In this document: piece by piece, positions 42,435 to 51,808 of the stretch
How positions within the stretch are numbered: the stretch's first letter is position 1
How the letters are laid out: each line of letters begins with the position of its first letter
Origin: CAZEPJ01 sp964514105
Lineage (GTDB): Bacteria > Desulfobacterota > Desulfocorpusculales > Desulfocorpusculum
Direction of reading: 5' to 3'
Assembly: GCA_964514105.1 (NCBI GenBank)
Contig: CAZEPJ010000015.1
Coordinates: 1 to 64,000, forward strand
DNA: 64,000 nucleotides
Made by a program: the position numbers and the translations under genes
Notes under the pieces: generated by a model
What the model was told of the DNA's origin: nothing
What the model saw: the letters and a program-made list of their open reading frames with translations, nothing else
Database searches by the model: none

Positions 42435-43592
42435 ATGGATCTGGAACTGGACATGAAGCACCGCATTGTGCAGCGGGCCGCCCGGTCCCTGGCGGAGGCG
42501 GAGTTGGGCCCCGTGGCCGCGGGAATCGACCGCGACGGCCGGTTTCCCCGGGATGCGGTCGAGCGCATGCGAGATCTGGGCTATTTCGGCCTGCAGATCC
42601 CCCGCTCCTGGGGAGGCGCGGGGCTGGACGGCCTGGGCTATGCCCTGGTCATCGAGGAGCTGTCCCGGGTGAGCGCCGCCGTGGGCCTGACCATCGCCGT
42701 CCACAACGGCGTGGCGGCCCTGCCCCTGTGGCGCTTCGGCACCGACCGGCAGCGGGAGCGTTTCCTGCGCCCGCTGGCCCGGGGGGATCAGATCGGCGCC
42801 TTCTGCCTCACGGAACCCAATGCGGGCTCCGACGCCTCGGCCGTGGAGAGCGCGGCCGAGGCGTCCGGCGACGACCTGGTCCTCAACGGCAGCAAGATAT
42901 TCGTGACCAACGGCGCCGTGGCGGGCATCGCCCTGGTCTTCGCCCGCACGCGGATCACGGGGGCCTCCCGGGAGTTGAGCGTCATCATCGTGGAGACCGA
43001 CCGGCCGGGATGCAGCCGAGGGCCGGTGGAGGCGTTGTGCGGGATGCGGGGAAACCCCGTCTGCTCACTGGTCTTCAACGACTGCCGGGTGCCCCGGGAG
43101 AACCTCCTGGGAGGACCGGGCGAGGGGCTTCGCATCGCCCTGGCCAGCCTGGACGGCGGCCGTATAGGCATCGCCGCGCAGGCCCTGGGCATTGCCCAGG
43201 CCAGTCTGGATGCCTCGGTTCGGTACGCCCGGGAACGGGTGCAGTTCGGACGCGCCATCGGGGAATTTCAGGCCATCCAGTCCAAGATCGCGGAGATGGC
43301 CGTGGAGCTGGAGGCTGCCCGACTGCTCACGCACCGGGCGGCCTGCACCATGGATGCCGGCGGTCGGGCGACCCTGCCCTCGGCCATGGCCAAACTCCTG
43401 GCCAGCGCCGTGGCGGTTCGCGCCGCCCTGGAGGCCGTGCAGATCCACGGCGGATACGGCTGCAGCCAGGCGTACCCCGTGGAGCGCTATCTCCGGGACG
43501 CCAAGGTCACCGAGATCTACGAGGGGACCTCCGAGATCCAGCGCATGGTCATCGCGAGGGAACTCCTTGCCCCGGGCAGGAGGTCGGCGTGA
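42435..43592 (+). CDS. Acyl-CoA dehydrogenase (short/medium-chain type)
   Basis: A 385-residue FAD enzyme that introduces a trans-2 double bond into acyl-CoA and hands electrons to ETF. FCLTEPNAGSDAS and VLNGSKIFVTNGA are the FAD/substrate signature; the catalytic base is Glu363 in IYEGTSEIQRMVIA, as in butyryl/medium-chain enzymes. ATG 42435 has AAGG 7 bases upstream; ATG 42429 is too close to it. The stop overlaps etfB (GTGA), so enzyme and electron acceptor are coupled. Confidence 0.93.
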   Translation: MDLELDMKHRIVQRAARSLAEAELGPVAAGIDRDGRFPRDAVERMRDLGYFGLQIPRSWGGAGLDGLGYALVIEELSRVSAAVGLTIAVHNGVAALPLWRFGTDRQRERFLRPLARGDQIGAFCLTEPNAGSDASAVESAAEASGDDLVLNGSKIFVTNGAVAGIALVFARTRITGASRELSVIIVETDRPGCSRGPVEALCGMRGNPVCSLVFNDCRVPRENLLGGPGEGLRIALASLDGGRIGIAAQALGIAQASLDASVRYARERVQFGRAIGEFQAIQSKIAEMAVELEAARLLTHRAACTMDAGGRATLPSAMAKLLASAVAVRAALEAVQIHGGYGCSQAYPVERYLRDAKVTEIYEGTSEIQRMVIARELLAPGRRSA

Positions 43593-44446
43593 GGATCATC
43601 GTCTGCATCAAGCAGGTGCCGGTTGAGGCCGGCCTTCGGTTGGAGGAGGGTCGCTGGACGTTGCTTCGACAGGGGGTGGCCAGTCGCGTGAACCATCACG
43701 ACCTGCAGGCCCTGGAGACGGCGCTGATCCTCCGAAATGCCCACGGGGGGGAGGTCGTGGTCCTGACCATGGGACCTCCCCAGGCGGAGGAGGCCCTCCG
43801 GGAGGCCCTGGCCATGGGGGCCGATCGAGCCGTGCTTCTCACAGACCCGGCCTTTTCTGGGGCCGACACACTGGCCACGACGGCCGTGCTGGGTCGGGCG
43901 GTCCGCAAGCTGGGCCCGCCCCTGGACCTCATCCTGTGCGGGGCCCGCTCCAGCGACAGCGACACTGGGCAGGTGGGTCCCCAGGTGGCCGAGGACCTGG
44001 GAATCCCCCATCTGGCCTACGTCACGGAGGTGAGGATCGAGGGGGGCCGCTGCGTGGTGCGGCGACATCTCGACGGGCAGGTGGAGACCCTTGGGGTGGC
44101 GATGCCGGCCCTGCTCACCGTGCTCCGTGCCCCGGGGCGGCCCCGGCTCATCCCTCTGGGGGGAATCGAACGGGCCTTCGAGGGCGACGGCCTCATGCGC
44201 TGGGGGCTGAGCCAGCTGGGCCTGGACCGGACGCAGGTGGGACTGAGCGGCTCGGCGACCCGGGTGCGCTCCATCCGGGAGCCGCAGGCCTGGCGCCACG
44301 TTCGACGGCTGGAGGGGACGCCGCAGGAGGCTGTGGAGGCCATCCTGAAGGCCCTGAAGGATCACCACATCCTGGCACAGGGGCCCGCGAGGAATATGGC
44401 CCGAGGACGTGTGGAGGACGACACGGACACCGGGGCCTGCGCGTGA
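43589..44446 (+). CDS. etfB: Electron transfer flavoprotein beta subunit
   Basis: A 285-residue EtfB. MRIIVCIKQVPV at the N-terminus, the AMP-binding region with LCGARSSDSDTGQVGPQVAEDLGIPH, and the recognition-loop part ALREALAMGADRAVLL are typical. It accepts electrons from the adjacent dehydrogenase with EtfA. GTG start overlapping the dehydrogenase stop. The C-terminal tail (NMARGRVEDDTDTGACA) is not conserved. Confidence 0.94.
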   Translation: MRIIVCIKQVPVEAGLRLEEGRWTLLRQGVASRVNHHDLQALETALILRNAHGGEVVVLTMGPPQAEEALREALAMGADRAVLLTDPAFSGADTLATTAVLGRAVRKLGPPLDLILCGARSSDSDTGQVGPQVAEDLGIPHLAYVTEVRIEGGRCVVRRHLDGQVETLGVAMPALLTVLRAPGRPRLIPLGGIERAFEGDGLMRWGLSQLGLDRTQVGLSGSATRVRSIREPQAWRHVRRLEGTPQEAVEAILKALKDHHILAQGPARNMARGRVEDDTDTGACA

Positions 44447-44474
44447 GGCCCGAGACGGGGGGGGGAGGCATGCC

Positions 44475-45473
44475 ATGGAGACGCGGGGAGGTGAGGTCTG
44501 GGTGTTCGGCGATTACCGCGATTGCCGCAGGAACCGGGTGACCCTGGAGCTCATCGCCAAGGGACGAGATCTGGCCCGGGACCTCGGGACCCGGTGCAGC
44601 GTCGTGATCCTCGGGCAGGACGTGGGTCCGCATGTCCAGGAGTACATCGCTTGCGGGGCCCAGGCGATCTACGTGATGGAGGCCCCCCACCTGGCTCACT
44701 TCCGGGCCGCGGCTTGCGCCCGGGCCCTTTGCGCCATGGTCACCCGATTCAATCCGGACATCCTGCTCATCGGAGGGACCGATTTCGGACGGGAGCTCGC
44801 CCCCCGGGTGGCCCGACGCCTGGGCACGGGGCTCAGCGCCGACTGCGTGGCCTTGGACATCGATCCCCGCGAACGCATCCTCGTCCAGACCACCCCCGCG
44901 TTCGGGGGGACCCTCCTGGCGGAGGTCGTCACCCCTCAGCGGCGTCCCCAGATGGCCACGGTGAGGCCCGGGACGTTCAGGCAGCGAGCCTACGATCCCC
45001 GGGCCTCCGCCCCGGTGATCCGCGTGGAGCCCGTGGACCCCGACGGGGATCCCGCGGTGGACCTGCTCTCGGTGGAGCCGGAGCAGGACCAGGGGGCGGA
45101 TCTCGAGACGGCCTCTGTGGTGGTGGCGGGCGGACAGGGCATGGGGAGCGCCCATGGATTCCAGGACCTGTACCGCCTGTCGGCCCTCCTGGGAGGCCAG
45201 GTGGGGGGCACCCGCCCTGCCGTGATCCGGGGCTGGGTGCCCGAGGAGCGCATGATCGGCCAGACGGGCCGCCGCGTGCGTCCAAGGATCCTGATCACGT
45301 GCGGGACCTCGGGGGCCCTCCAGTATGCCGTCTCCCTGCGGGACGCGCAGTTCGTCATCGCCATCAACAAGGACCCCGACGCCCCCATATTCCGCAGTGC
45401 GGATCTGGGGATCGTGGGAGATGTGCACCAGATCCTGCCCCGCCTGATTCAGGCGCTGGAGGCAGGGGCCTGA
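44475..45473 (+). CDS. etfA: Electron transfer flavoprotein alpha subunit
   Basis: A 332-residue EtfA with the FAD-binding C-terminal domain: VVAGGQGMGSAHGFQDLYRL, PEERMIGQTGRRVRP, LITCGTSGALQYAVSL, FVIAINKDPDAPIFRSADLG and GDVHQILP. The N-terminal half has TDFGRELAPRVARRLGTGLSADC. ATG 44475 follows a GGGGGGAGG site. Partner of etfB 28 bases upstream. No ETF:quinone oxidoreductase gene is present here. Confidence 0.95.
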   Translation: METRGGEVWVFGDYRDCRRNRVTLELIAKGRDLARDLGTRCSVVILGQDVGPHVQEYIACGAQAIYVMEAPHLAHFRAAACARALCAMVTRFNPDILLIGGTDFGRELAPRVARRLGTGLSADCVALDIDPRERILVQTTPAFGGTLLAEVVTPQRRPQMATVRPGTFRQRAYDPRASAPVIRVEPVDPDGDPAVDLLSVEPEQDQGADLETASVVVAGGQGMGSAHGFQDLYRLSALLGGQVGGTRPAVIRGWVPEERMIGQTGRRVRPRILITCGTSGALQYAVSLRDAQFVIAINKDPDAPIFRSADLGIVGDVHQILPRLIQALEAGA

Positions 45474-45636
45474 CACCCATCGCCCCACGCTGTTCGTGCC
45501 CGGCCGCGCGTGATTCCCGGCCGGCGCTTGGTGTCCGCCGAGGCCCCGCCCTCCAACCCCGTCCCCCCATCCCCGCTGCCTTCCCCCTCCCCTCTTTTCT
45601 CTCCCGCGGCGCCGGTTTTGGGTGTAGTGTACAGCC

Positions 45637-47046
45637 ATGTCTCCAATCCTCCAACAGGGGCGCGGTGGCGTACTTCGCCGGCTGATCCAGTTCCATGAGA
45701 ATCCCCGGGCTGTCCGGGGGTGGATCCGGCTGGCCGGACCGCTCCTGCGATGGTCCACTCCGACCAGGCGCCGGGGCCTTCTCGTCGCGGGGTCCGCCTG
45801 GGTGGCCCTGGGCGCCCTTCGCGACGCACTGCGGGGGACGGACAAGGGCGGCACGTGGACCGATGCCCTGCCGGTCCTCCTGGGACAGGTCCTCCTGGTG
45901 GCCGTGCTCCTGGGGTTGGTGTGGCTTTGCTACCGGGCCGCCTCGAGCTTCGCGGCCCTCCCGCCCTGGGCCCGGCGCAATCCCCAGATCTCCCTCCACG
46001 CTCTGTTCTGGATCACCCTGGCCGCGCTCTGGATCATCTCCCCCGAGGCCGGGATCGGCCAGATCGTGCTCGTGGGGCTGGTGGTGGCCATGCCCTTCTT
46101 TCTGTGGCGGATGGGGTACCTGCTCCTGTCCGGCCAGCGGGGCAGGGCCGCCGGCACCCGGTTCCGGGACCATCTCCTCTATTTCTGGCCCCTGTACGGA
46201 GGGTCCAACACCCCGTACGGCAAGGGGCTGGATTACCTCTCCAGCCACGAAGCCAAGGACGAGGAGGCCCTTGCCGTGGCCCAACTTGCGGGCTTCCGGC
46301 TGCTCCTGCTGGCCGGTCTCTGGCACCTGTGCCGGATCCTCATGAACGGGCTGGTCTTCGGCGTGGACAACGCGGCGCGACAGGCCGCGGGAGGATTCTG
46401 CCTGGGCGTGCCCCGGCTGGGCCTCCTGTTGGAGCAACCCGAGACGGCCGGTTGGGGGATGAGCTGGGCCAGCCTATACTGCGATCTGGTCATCGACGTG
46501 CTCAACCGCGCGACCAAGGGCCATCTGATCATCGGGGTTCTGCGCCTCTTCGGCTTCTACGTGTTCCGAAACACCTACAAGCCCCTGCTGGCCCCCACCG
46601 TGGTGGAGTTCTGGAACCGATACTACTACTACTTCAAGGAGGTCATGGTGGATTTCTTCTTCTACCCGGCCTTCGCTCGATGGTTCCGCAAGCGCCGCGT
46701 CCTGAGGCTATTCGCCGCCGTGTTCATGGCGGCCTTCGTGGGCAACATGTATTACCACCTGATCCGCATGTCCGCGGAGCTGGCCCGTGCGGATTTCGAG
46801 GCCGTCTGGCTGGCCCTCCACGCCCGGCTGTTCTACTGCCTCCTGCTGGCCCTGGGGATCTTCGTGTCCATGTACCGGGATCAGCGGCGGACGGGCCCGG
46901 GGCGGACGGGCAACCGGATGCGACGCGGGGCGGCGATCTTCGGGGTTTGGACCTTCTTTGCTATAATCAACATCTGGAATCAGAAGGGGCCGGTGACCTT
47001 CCTCCCCCTGACACGGTTCTTTCTCGGACTGCTGGGCGTCGGGTGA
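45637..47046 (+). CDS. MBOAT-like membrane acyltransferase (DltB-like)
   Basis: A 469-residue polytopic membrane protein with about ten hydrophobic segments. Residues 300-376 follow the MBOAT pattern: LRLFGFYVFRNTYKPLLAP, then EFWNRYYYYFKEVMVDFFFY (compare EFWRRWHxSLSxWxRDYLYIP) and His374 in VGNMYYHLI at the place of the invariant MBOAT histidine. An earlier LYFWPLYGGSNTPYGKG (181-197) corresponds to the family PxxxAGP region. A run of four Tyr replaces the usual WHIS. Followed by a ligase and a carrier protein, it could transfer an activated group to an envelope acceptor. No Shine-Dalgarno before the ATG. Confidence 0.7.
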   Translation: MSPILQQGRGGVLRRLIQFHENPRAVRGWIRLAGPLLRWSTPTRRRGLLVAGSAWVALGALRDALRGTDKGGTWTDALPVLLGQVLLVAVLLGLVWLCYRAASSFAALPPWARRNPQISLHALFWITLAALWIISPEAGIGQIVLVGLVVAMPFFLWRMGYLLLSGQRGRAAGTRFRDHLLYFWPLYGGSNTPYGKGLDYLSSHEAKDEEALAVAQLAGFRLLLLAGLWHLCRILMNGLVFGVDNAARQAAGGFCLGVPRLGLLLEQPETAGWGMSWASLYCDLVIDVLNRATKGHLIIGVLRLFGFYVFRNTYKPLLAPTVVEFWNRYYYYFKEVMVDFFFYPAFARWFRKRRVLRLFAAVFMAAFVGNMYYHLIRMSAELARADFEAVWLALHARLFYCLLLALGIFVSMYRDQRRTGPGRTGNRMRRGAAIFGVWTFFAIINIWNQKGPVTFLPLTRFFLGLLGVG

Positions 47047-47068
47047 ACGAGACCCGGAGAGGGCGAAG

Positions 47069-48589
47069 ATGCTGCTTGAGCTGGGGACTGGAGACCTCGT
47101 GGAGCCGGTGAGCGGCCGGCGCTGGGACCGGGCGGAGATCGACCGGCAGGTGCTCCGCCGCATTGCCCGTCTGCAGGAACAGGGGATGGCGCCGGGGGAC
47201 CGCGTCTTCCTGGCCTTCGGAAACCGCCTGGAGTTCTTCGCCGAACTCCTGGCCGTCTGGCGCGCGGGCGGCTGCGCCGTCCCCATCGACAACCGGCTCA
47301 CCGCCTTCGAGGTGGAGAACCTGGCCAGGGCCGCCACCCCCCGCGCGGCCGTCGTGGACGAGGCCACGCCCCCTGCCGTCGCACAGGCGCTCTGCGGTTC
47401 GGGTGTCGATGTGCGCCTCACCGAGGAGACCGGCACCCGAGAGGCCCGGGGCCATGGAATCCGGCTGGAGGCAGACGCCCTCATCCTCTTCACGTCGGGC
47501 TCCACCGGAGACCCCAAGGGCGTGGTCCATACCCATCGCTCCCTGCGGGCCCGTTGGATGTCCCTCCGGGACCACCTGGGCGTGGCCGCCTTCCGCAGGA
47601 CCCTGTGCATGCTGCCCACCCACTTCGGACACGGCCTGATCTGCAACAGCCTCTTCCCGTGGCTGTGCGGGCAGGATCTGTACATCACCCCGCCGTTTCG
47701 GCCCGAGCTCGTGATGCGCCTCGGGGCGCTCCTGGACGACCATGGCATCACCTTCATGTCGTCGGTGCCGGCCATGTGGCGCCTCGCCCTCAAGCTGGCC
47801 CGCCCCCCCGGAGGCAATACCCTCCAGCGGGTGCACTGCGGCTCGGCCCCCCTCTCGGCCCACATGTGGGACGACATCCGCCGCTGGAGCCGAACCCCCA
47901 ACGTGTGCAACGCGTACGGCATCACGGAGACCGGCAGCTGGGTGGCCGGCTTGGCCCGGGCCGACGTGCCGGCCCAGGACGGCCTCATCGGCGAGGGGTG
48001 GGGCGCCGTTGTCCGGGTGTTGCGGACCAGCGACGCCTCGCGGCCCCCGGACCCCGAGGCGGCCTGCGTCCCGGGGGAGTCCGGTTTCGTATGGCTCAAC
48101 ACCCCGACCCTGATGAAGGGCTATTTCCGACGCGACGATCTGACCGAACGGGCTGTGGTGGACGGATGGTTCTTCACCGGGGACATGGGGTACCTGGATG
48201 ACGCCGGCCGTCTGGTCCTGCTGGGACGGGAGCGCGACGAGATCAACAAGGGGGGGATGAAGATCTTCCCCTCGGACGTGGACGCCGTGGTCGAGCGCTT
48301 CGAGGGGGCGACGGACGTTTGCACATTCGCCCTGGACGATCCTGTCTACGGCCAGAACGTGGGCATGGCCGTGGTGCTGGCCGCCCCCGGCGGCGAGGCC
48401 GTCCGGGCCCTGCACGCCTGGATGCGGGCCCACCTGGCCGAGGCCAAGATGCCCGTGCGCTGGTGGCTCATCGACGACATCCCCCGGACGTCCCGGGGCA
48501 AGGTGAACCGGGAGGCGGTCAAGGCCGCGTGCGTGGACCGGCCGCACCTGGACCTGCCGGGCATCCTGGGCAGAAGGGCCGAGCCATGA
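47069..48589 (+). CDS. AMP-forming acyl/aminoacyl ligase (DltA-like)
   Basis: A 506-residue ANL-superfamily adenylating enzyme. All core motifs are intact: A3 FTSGSTGDPKGVVHTH (141 on), A5 NAYGITETGSW, A7 WFFTGDMGYLD, A8 RERDEINKGGMKIFPSDVD and the C-terminal catalytic Lys in PRTSRGKVNREAVKAA. It would activate a carboxylate as an adenylate and load the carrier protein encoded directly after it (ATGA overlap). Substrate (fatty acid, amino acid, aryl acid) cannot be read from the sequence. Confidence 0.88.
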   Translation: MLLELGTGDLVEPVSGRRWDRAEIDRQVLRRIARLQEQGMAPGDRVFLAFGNRLEFFAELLAVWRAGGCAVPIDNRLTAFEVENLARAATPRAAVVDEATPPAVAQALCGSGVDVRLTEETGTREARGHGIRLEADALILFTSGSTGDPKGVVHTHRSLRARWMSLRDHLGVAAFRRTLCMLPTHFGHGLICNSLFPWLCGQDLYITPPFRPELVMRLGALLDDHGITFMSSVPAMWRLALKLARPPGGNTLQRVHCGSAPLSAHMWDDIRRWSRTPNVCNAYGITETGSWVAGLARADVPAQDGLIGEGWGAVVRVLRTSDASRPPDPEAACVPGESGFVWLNTPTLMKGYFRRDDLTERAVVDGWFFTGDMGYLDDAGRLVLLGRERDEINKGGMKIFPSDVDAVVERFEGATDVCTFALDDPVYGQNVGMAVVLAAPGGEAVRALHAWMRAHLAEAKMPVRWWLIDDIPRTSRGKVNREAVKAACVDRPHLDLPGILGRRAEP

Positions 48590-48855
48590 GCGGGGAGCGG
48601 GCCCGGCGCCGGGATGGCCTCGTCCAGTTCCTCCGCGGGATCCAGAAGGCAGGCCTCCCCGTGGAGGCCCTGGGCGACGACGACGGATTGGTGGCCTCGG
48701 GCATCATCGATTCCCTGGCCCTTCTGGAAATCGTCACGTACCTGGAGGAGACCTACGGCCTGGACTTCGCGGCCAGGGGCATCGATCCTGAGGAGCTGAG
48801 CGCCATCGGGCGGATCCTGGACCTCATCGACCGCCAGCGGCCAGCCCCGGCCTGA
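48586..48855 (+). CDS. Acyl/peptidyl carrier protein (DltC-like)
   Basis: An 89-residue carrier protein. The phosphopantetheine-accepting serine is Ser43 in GIIDSLALLEIVTYLEE; the four-helix pattern and the acidic face are as expected. It overlaps the ligase stop by four bases, showing a dedicated pair. It is not the fatty-acid ACP (DSLDTVE type). Ends 18 bases before the convergent binding-protein gene. Confidence 0.88.
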   Translation: MSGERARRRDGLVQFLRGIQKAGLPVEALGDDDGLVASGIIDSLALLEIVTYLEETYGLDFAARGIDPEELSAIGRILDLIDRQRPAPA

Positions 48856-48873
48856 GCCGCATCCGCCCCCATC

Positions 48874-50400
48874 TCACTTCCTCCACCTGGCGTCCTTGAG
48901 CGACGGGATCTGGCCGGCGATCATGTCGATCTCCAGTTCCTTGGCCTTTCCCGAGAGCATCTTGTACGTGTAGAAGGGCATCCAGTATGCCTCGTCCACG
49001 ACCTTCCGCTGGACCTTGGAGTAGATGGCCGCTCGCTTGTGCGGGTCCAGCGTGGTGCGGGCTTCCTTGAGCAGGGCATCGAGCTCCGCGTCGCCGCAGT
49101 AATTCATGGCGCTCTGGGCAAACCACGACTGGAGCGTCACGTCGGCATCCAGGATGGCCGTGATCCACTCGAAGTTCCCGATCCCCGTGACCTTGCCCGA
49201 ATTCCGCAGGGTGACCAACTGGCCGATATTGCCCGCGTAGTCCTTGATGTTCACCTGGATGCCCACCTTGTTCAGGTAGCCGACGGCCGCCTGATTGGGG
49301 TGGTTCTGATGGTTCACGTACTGCCAGAGGTCCACGGCAAAACCCTTCTCATATCCCGCTTCCTTGAGCAGAGCCCGCGCCCGGTCGGGATCGTACCCGT
49401 ACCCCTTGACCCCGGGATCGAATCCGAACATCAGGGGATTCACCGGGGAGTCGATGACCTGTCCCAGGTCGCGCAGCACGTTCCGGACGATGGTCTCCCG
49501 GTCGATGGCGTGCCAGATGGCCCGGCGGACCCGCCTGTCCATCAGCGGGCTCTGGGAGGCGCGACCCGCGGCGTCAAACTGCCAGAAGTTCACCTCCGCC
49601 GTCGGGGTGATCACGGCGTCCACGTTCTTGGCCTTCCTGATGACCTCGAGCATGTCCCCGGGCAACCCCAATGTGAAGTGGATGCCGCCGCTGACCAGTT
49701 CAGCGACCCGGGTCGATGGCTCGGGGATGGTGCGGATCTTGATCGTCTGGATGGCCGCCCCGTCCTTCTTCCAGTAGCCGGGATCGCGCGAGACGACGAG
49801 TTCCGACCCACGGTCCCACTTGACCAGCCTGTACGGTCCCGATCCCATGGGGTTCTCGGCCAGGTGATCGAACCCCTTCTCCTTGGTGGAGATCGGGTCG
49901 TAGATGAACATGTTGTACAGGCGCTCCAGCGCCAGGGGATAGGGGCCGCTGGTGTGGATGCGGAACGTCAGGTCGTCCAGGACCTCCACCTTCTTGACCC
50001 AGTTGAAATGGGTCGTGCGCGTGGACTTGCGCTGGGGATCCAGGATGGCGTCCTCGATGGTGAACCGCACGCTCTCGGCGTTCAGGGGGTTGCCGTTGTG
50101 GAACTTGATGCCAGGCCGCAGCTTGAACTCCCAGGTGGTATCGTCGATCAGGGACCAGGAATGGGCGGCGTGGGGGACGATCTTGTTGGTCTTGGGATCC
50201 AGCTCCACCAGCGTGTCCCACATGAGAAACCCGATGATCCACGACATGCTGCCGGTGGTCTTGTAGTGGTCGAAGGTGGGGATCTTGTCCTCGTGCCCCA
50301 TGACCAAGGTGTCGCCCGCCGCCCAGGCCCCCGCCCCGGGGGCAACGACCCCCATGGCCGCGACCAGGGCCATGCCCACCAGCCACTTGGCTTCTCTCAT
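48874..50400 (-). CDS. Peptide/solute-binding protein of an ABC transporter (SBP family 5)
   Basis: A 508-residue DppA/OppA-type periplasmic receptor. Sec signal peptide to about residue 28 (MREAKWLVGMALVAAMGVV..., cut after AWA-AG). Family motifs: WEFKLRPGIKFHNGNPLNAE, NPMGSGPYRLVKWDRG, RRVRRAIWHAIDRETIV, YGYDPDRARALLKEAGY. ATG 50400 follows GGAGGG. There are no permease or ATPase genes nearby, so the receptor is an orphan or works with a transporter elsewhere. Confidence 0.92.
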   Translation of the reverse strand: MREAKWLVGMALVAAMGVVAPGAGAWAAGDTLVMGHEDKIPTFDHYKTTGSMSWIIGFLMWDTLVELDPKTNKIVPHAAHSWSLIDDTTWEFKLRPGIKFHNGNPLNAESVRFTIEDAILDPQRKSTRTTHFNWVKKVEVLDDLTFRIHTSGPYPLALERLYNMFIYDPISTKEKGFDHLAENPMGSGPYRLVKWDRGSELVVSRDPGYWKKDGAAIQTIKIRTIPEPSTRVAELVSGGIHFTLGLPGDMLEVIRKAKNVDAVITPTAEVNFWQFDAAGRASQSPLMDRRVRRAIWHAIDRETIVRNVLRDLGQVIDSPVNPLMFGFDPGVKGYGYDPDRARALLKEAGYEKGFAVDLWQYVNHQNHPNQAAVGYLNKVGIQVNIKDYAGNIGQLVTLRNSGKVTGIGNFEWITAILDADVTLQSWFAQSAMNYCGDAELDALLKEARTTLDPHKRAAIYSKVQRKVVDEAYWMPFYTYKMLSGKAKELEIDMIAGQIPSLKDARWRK

Positions 50401-50572
50401 CTTCTCACCCTCCTCCACGTGAGTCTTCCACGGCCCTGCTGCATCGAGCCGGGCCTTTCCCGCACGCCACCTTCCGCCCCCCCCCGGGGGACAGTGGAGA
50501 CCTTAGTCGAGGCACCGGATGAAGTCAACCCTGCAGGAGGCTTCTTCATGCCCCCCGGCGCCCCCCAAGCCG

Positions 50573-50600
50573 TTGACAACGCGGGCCCTTCCGCTATACG
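50573..50600 (+). promoter_or_regulatory. Promoter of the second acyl-CoA dehydrogenase gene
   Basis: TTGACA (50573-50578), 16-base spacer, TATACG (50595-50600). About 47 bases of leader to ATG 50654. The 253-base gap to the divergent binding-protein gene has no reading frame of note. Confidence 0.55.
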
Positions 50601-50653
50601 GTGCCCACGCGATGATTCTACGACCACGGCGGGACGCCCGAAAGGAGGGGCCT

Positions 50654-51805
50654 ATGGAGTACAACATCTTCTCGCAGGAGCACGAGATCTTCCGGAGGCA
50701 GCTGTCCTTGTTCGTGGACCGCGAGGTAAGGCCCCATGTGGAGCACTGGGAGGCCCAGGGCCGCCTCCCCAGGGACCTGTGGCGCCGCATGGGGCAGCTG
50801 GGATTCCTGGGATTCTGCTACGACCCCCAATACGGCGGCGCCGGGGCCGATCAGCTCTTCTCCGTGGTGCTGGCCCAGGAGTTCGGCAGGAGTCGCAGCG
50901 GGGGGCTGGCCGGCGCCGTGACCGTGCACAACGACATGTCCACCACGTACATCGACCTGCTGGGCAGCCACGAGCAGAAGAAACGGTTCATCACGCCGTG
51001 CACCACCGGGGAGGCCATCTGCTGCATCGCCATCACCGAGCCCGGGGCCGGCTCAGACGTGGCGGGCATCCGCACCACGGCCCGCCGGGAAGGAGACTCG
51101 TACGTCATCGACGGCCAAAAGACGTTCATCACCAACGGCTACTATGCGGACACCCTCGTGGTGGCCGCCAAGACCGACTCCCATGCCAGCCCCGCCCACA
51201 AGGGGATCAGCCTCCTGGTGGTGCCTGCGGATGCCCCGGGGTTCACCAGGGGGCGCAGGTTGGAGAAGATGGGCAACCCCCTGTCGGACACGGCCGAGCT
51301 CTTCTTCGAGGGGTGCCGGGTGCCCGCCTCCCACCTGCTGGGGCAGGAAGGGGACGGTTTCAAGGCCATCATGATGAACTTCCAGAAGGAGCGGCTCATC
51401 GCATCGGTGCTGGCCCTCGCGGCCTGCGAGGTCATGCTGGAAGGGACCATCGAGTACTGCCGGGGGCGCCAGGCCTTCGGCCGCCGCATCTCGGGGTTCC
51501 AGGTCAACGCCCACAAGCTGGTCGACCTGGCCACGCGCATCGAGATGGCCCGCCTACTGGTCCTGCACTGCTGCGAGGCCTTTGCCAAGGGACACGACGT
51601 GGTCAAGGAGATCTCCATGGCCAAGTACTACACGGCCGAGCTGGCCAACCGGGTGGCATACGACTGCGTCCAGCTCCACGGCGGGTACGGATACATGCGC
51701 GAGTATCCCATTTGCCGCGCGTACATGGACGTTCGGGCCATGTCCATCGCCGGGGGGACCACGGAGATCATGAAGGAGATCGTGGCCAAGAACATGGGGC
51801 TGTGA
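50654..51805 (+). CDS. Acyl-CoA dehydrogenase (long-chain type)
   Basis: A 383-residue acyl-CoA dehydrogenase. AITEPGAGSDVAGIRTTA and QKTFITNGYYADT are the family signature. The usual C-terminal catalytic Glu is missing (AGGTTEIMKEI), but Glu259 in AACEVMLEGTIEY matches the helix-G catalytic base of the long-chain (LCAD) type, so the enzyme should be active on longer or branched acyl-CoAs. AAAGGAGG precedes the ATG. Three bases before the metallopeptidase gene. Confidence 0.92.
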   Translation: MEYNIFSQEHEIFRRQLSLFVDREVRPHVEHWEAQGRLPRDLWRRMGQLGFLGFCYDPQYGGAGADQLFSVVLAQEFGRSRSGGLAGAVTVHNDMSTTYIDLLGSHEQKKRFITPCTTGEAICCIAITEPGAGSDVAGIRTTARREGDSYVIDGQKTFITNGYYADTLVVAAKTDSHASPAHKGISLLVVPADAPGFTRGRRLEKMGNPLSDTAELFFEGCRVPASHLLGQEGDGFKAIMMNFQKERLIASVLALAACEVMLEGTIEYCRGRQAFGRRISGFQVNAHKLVDLATRIEMARLLVLHCCEAFAKGHDVVKEISMAKYYTAELANRVAYDCVQLHGGYGYMREYPICRAYMDVRAMSIAGGTTEIMKEIVAKNMGL

Positions 51806-51808
51806 CAG

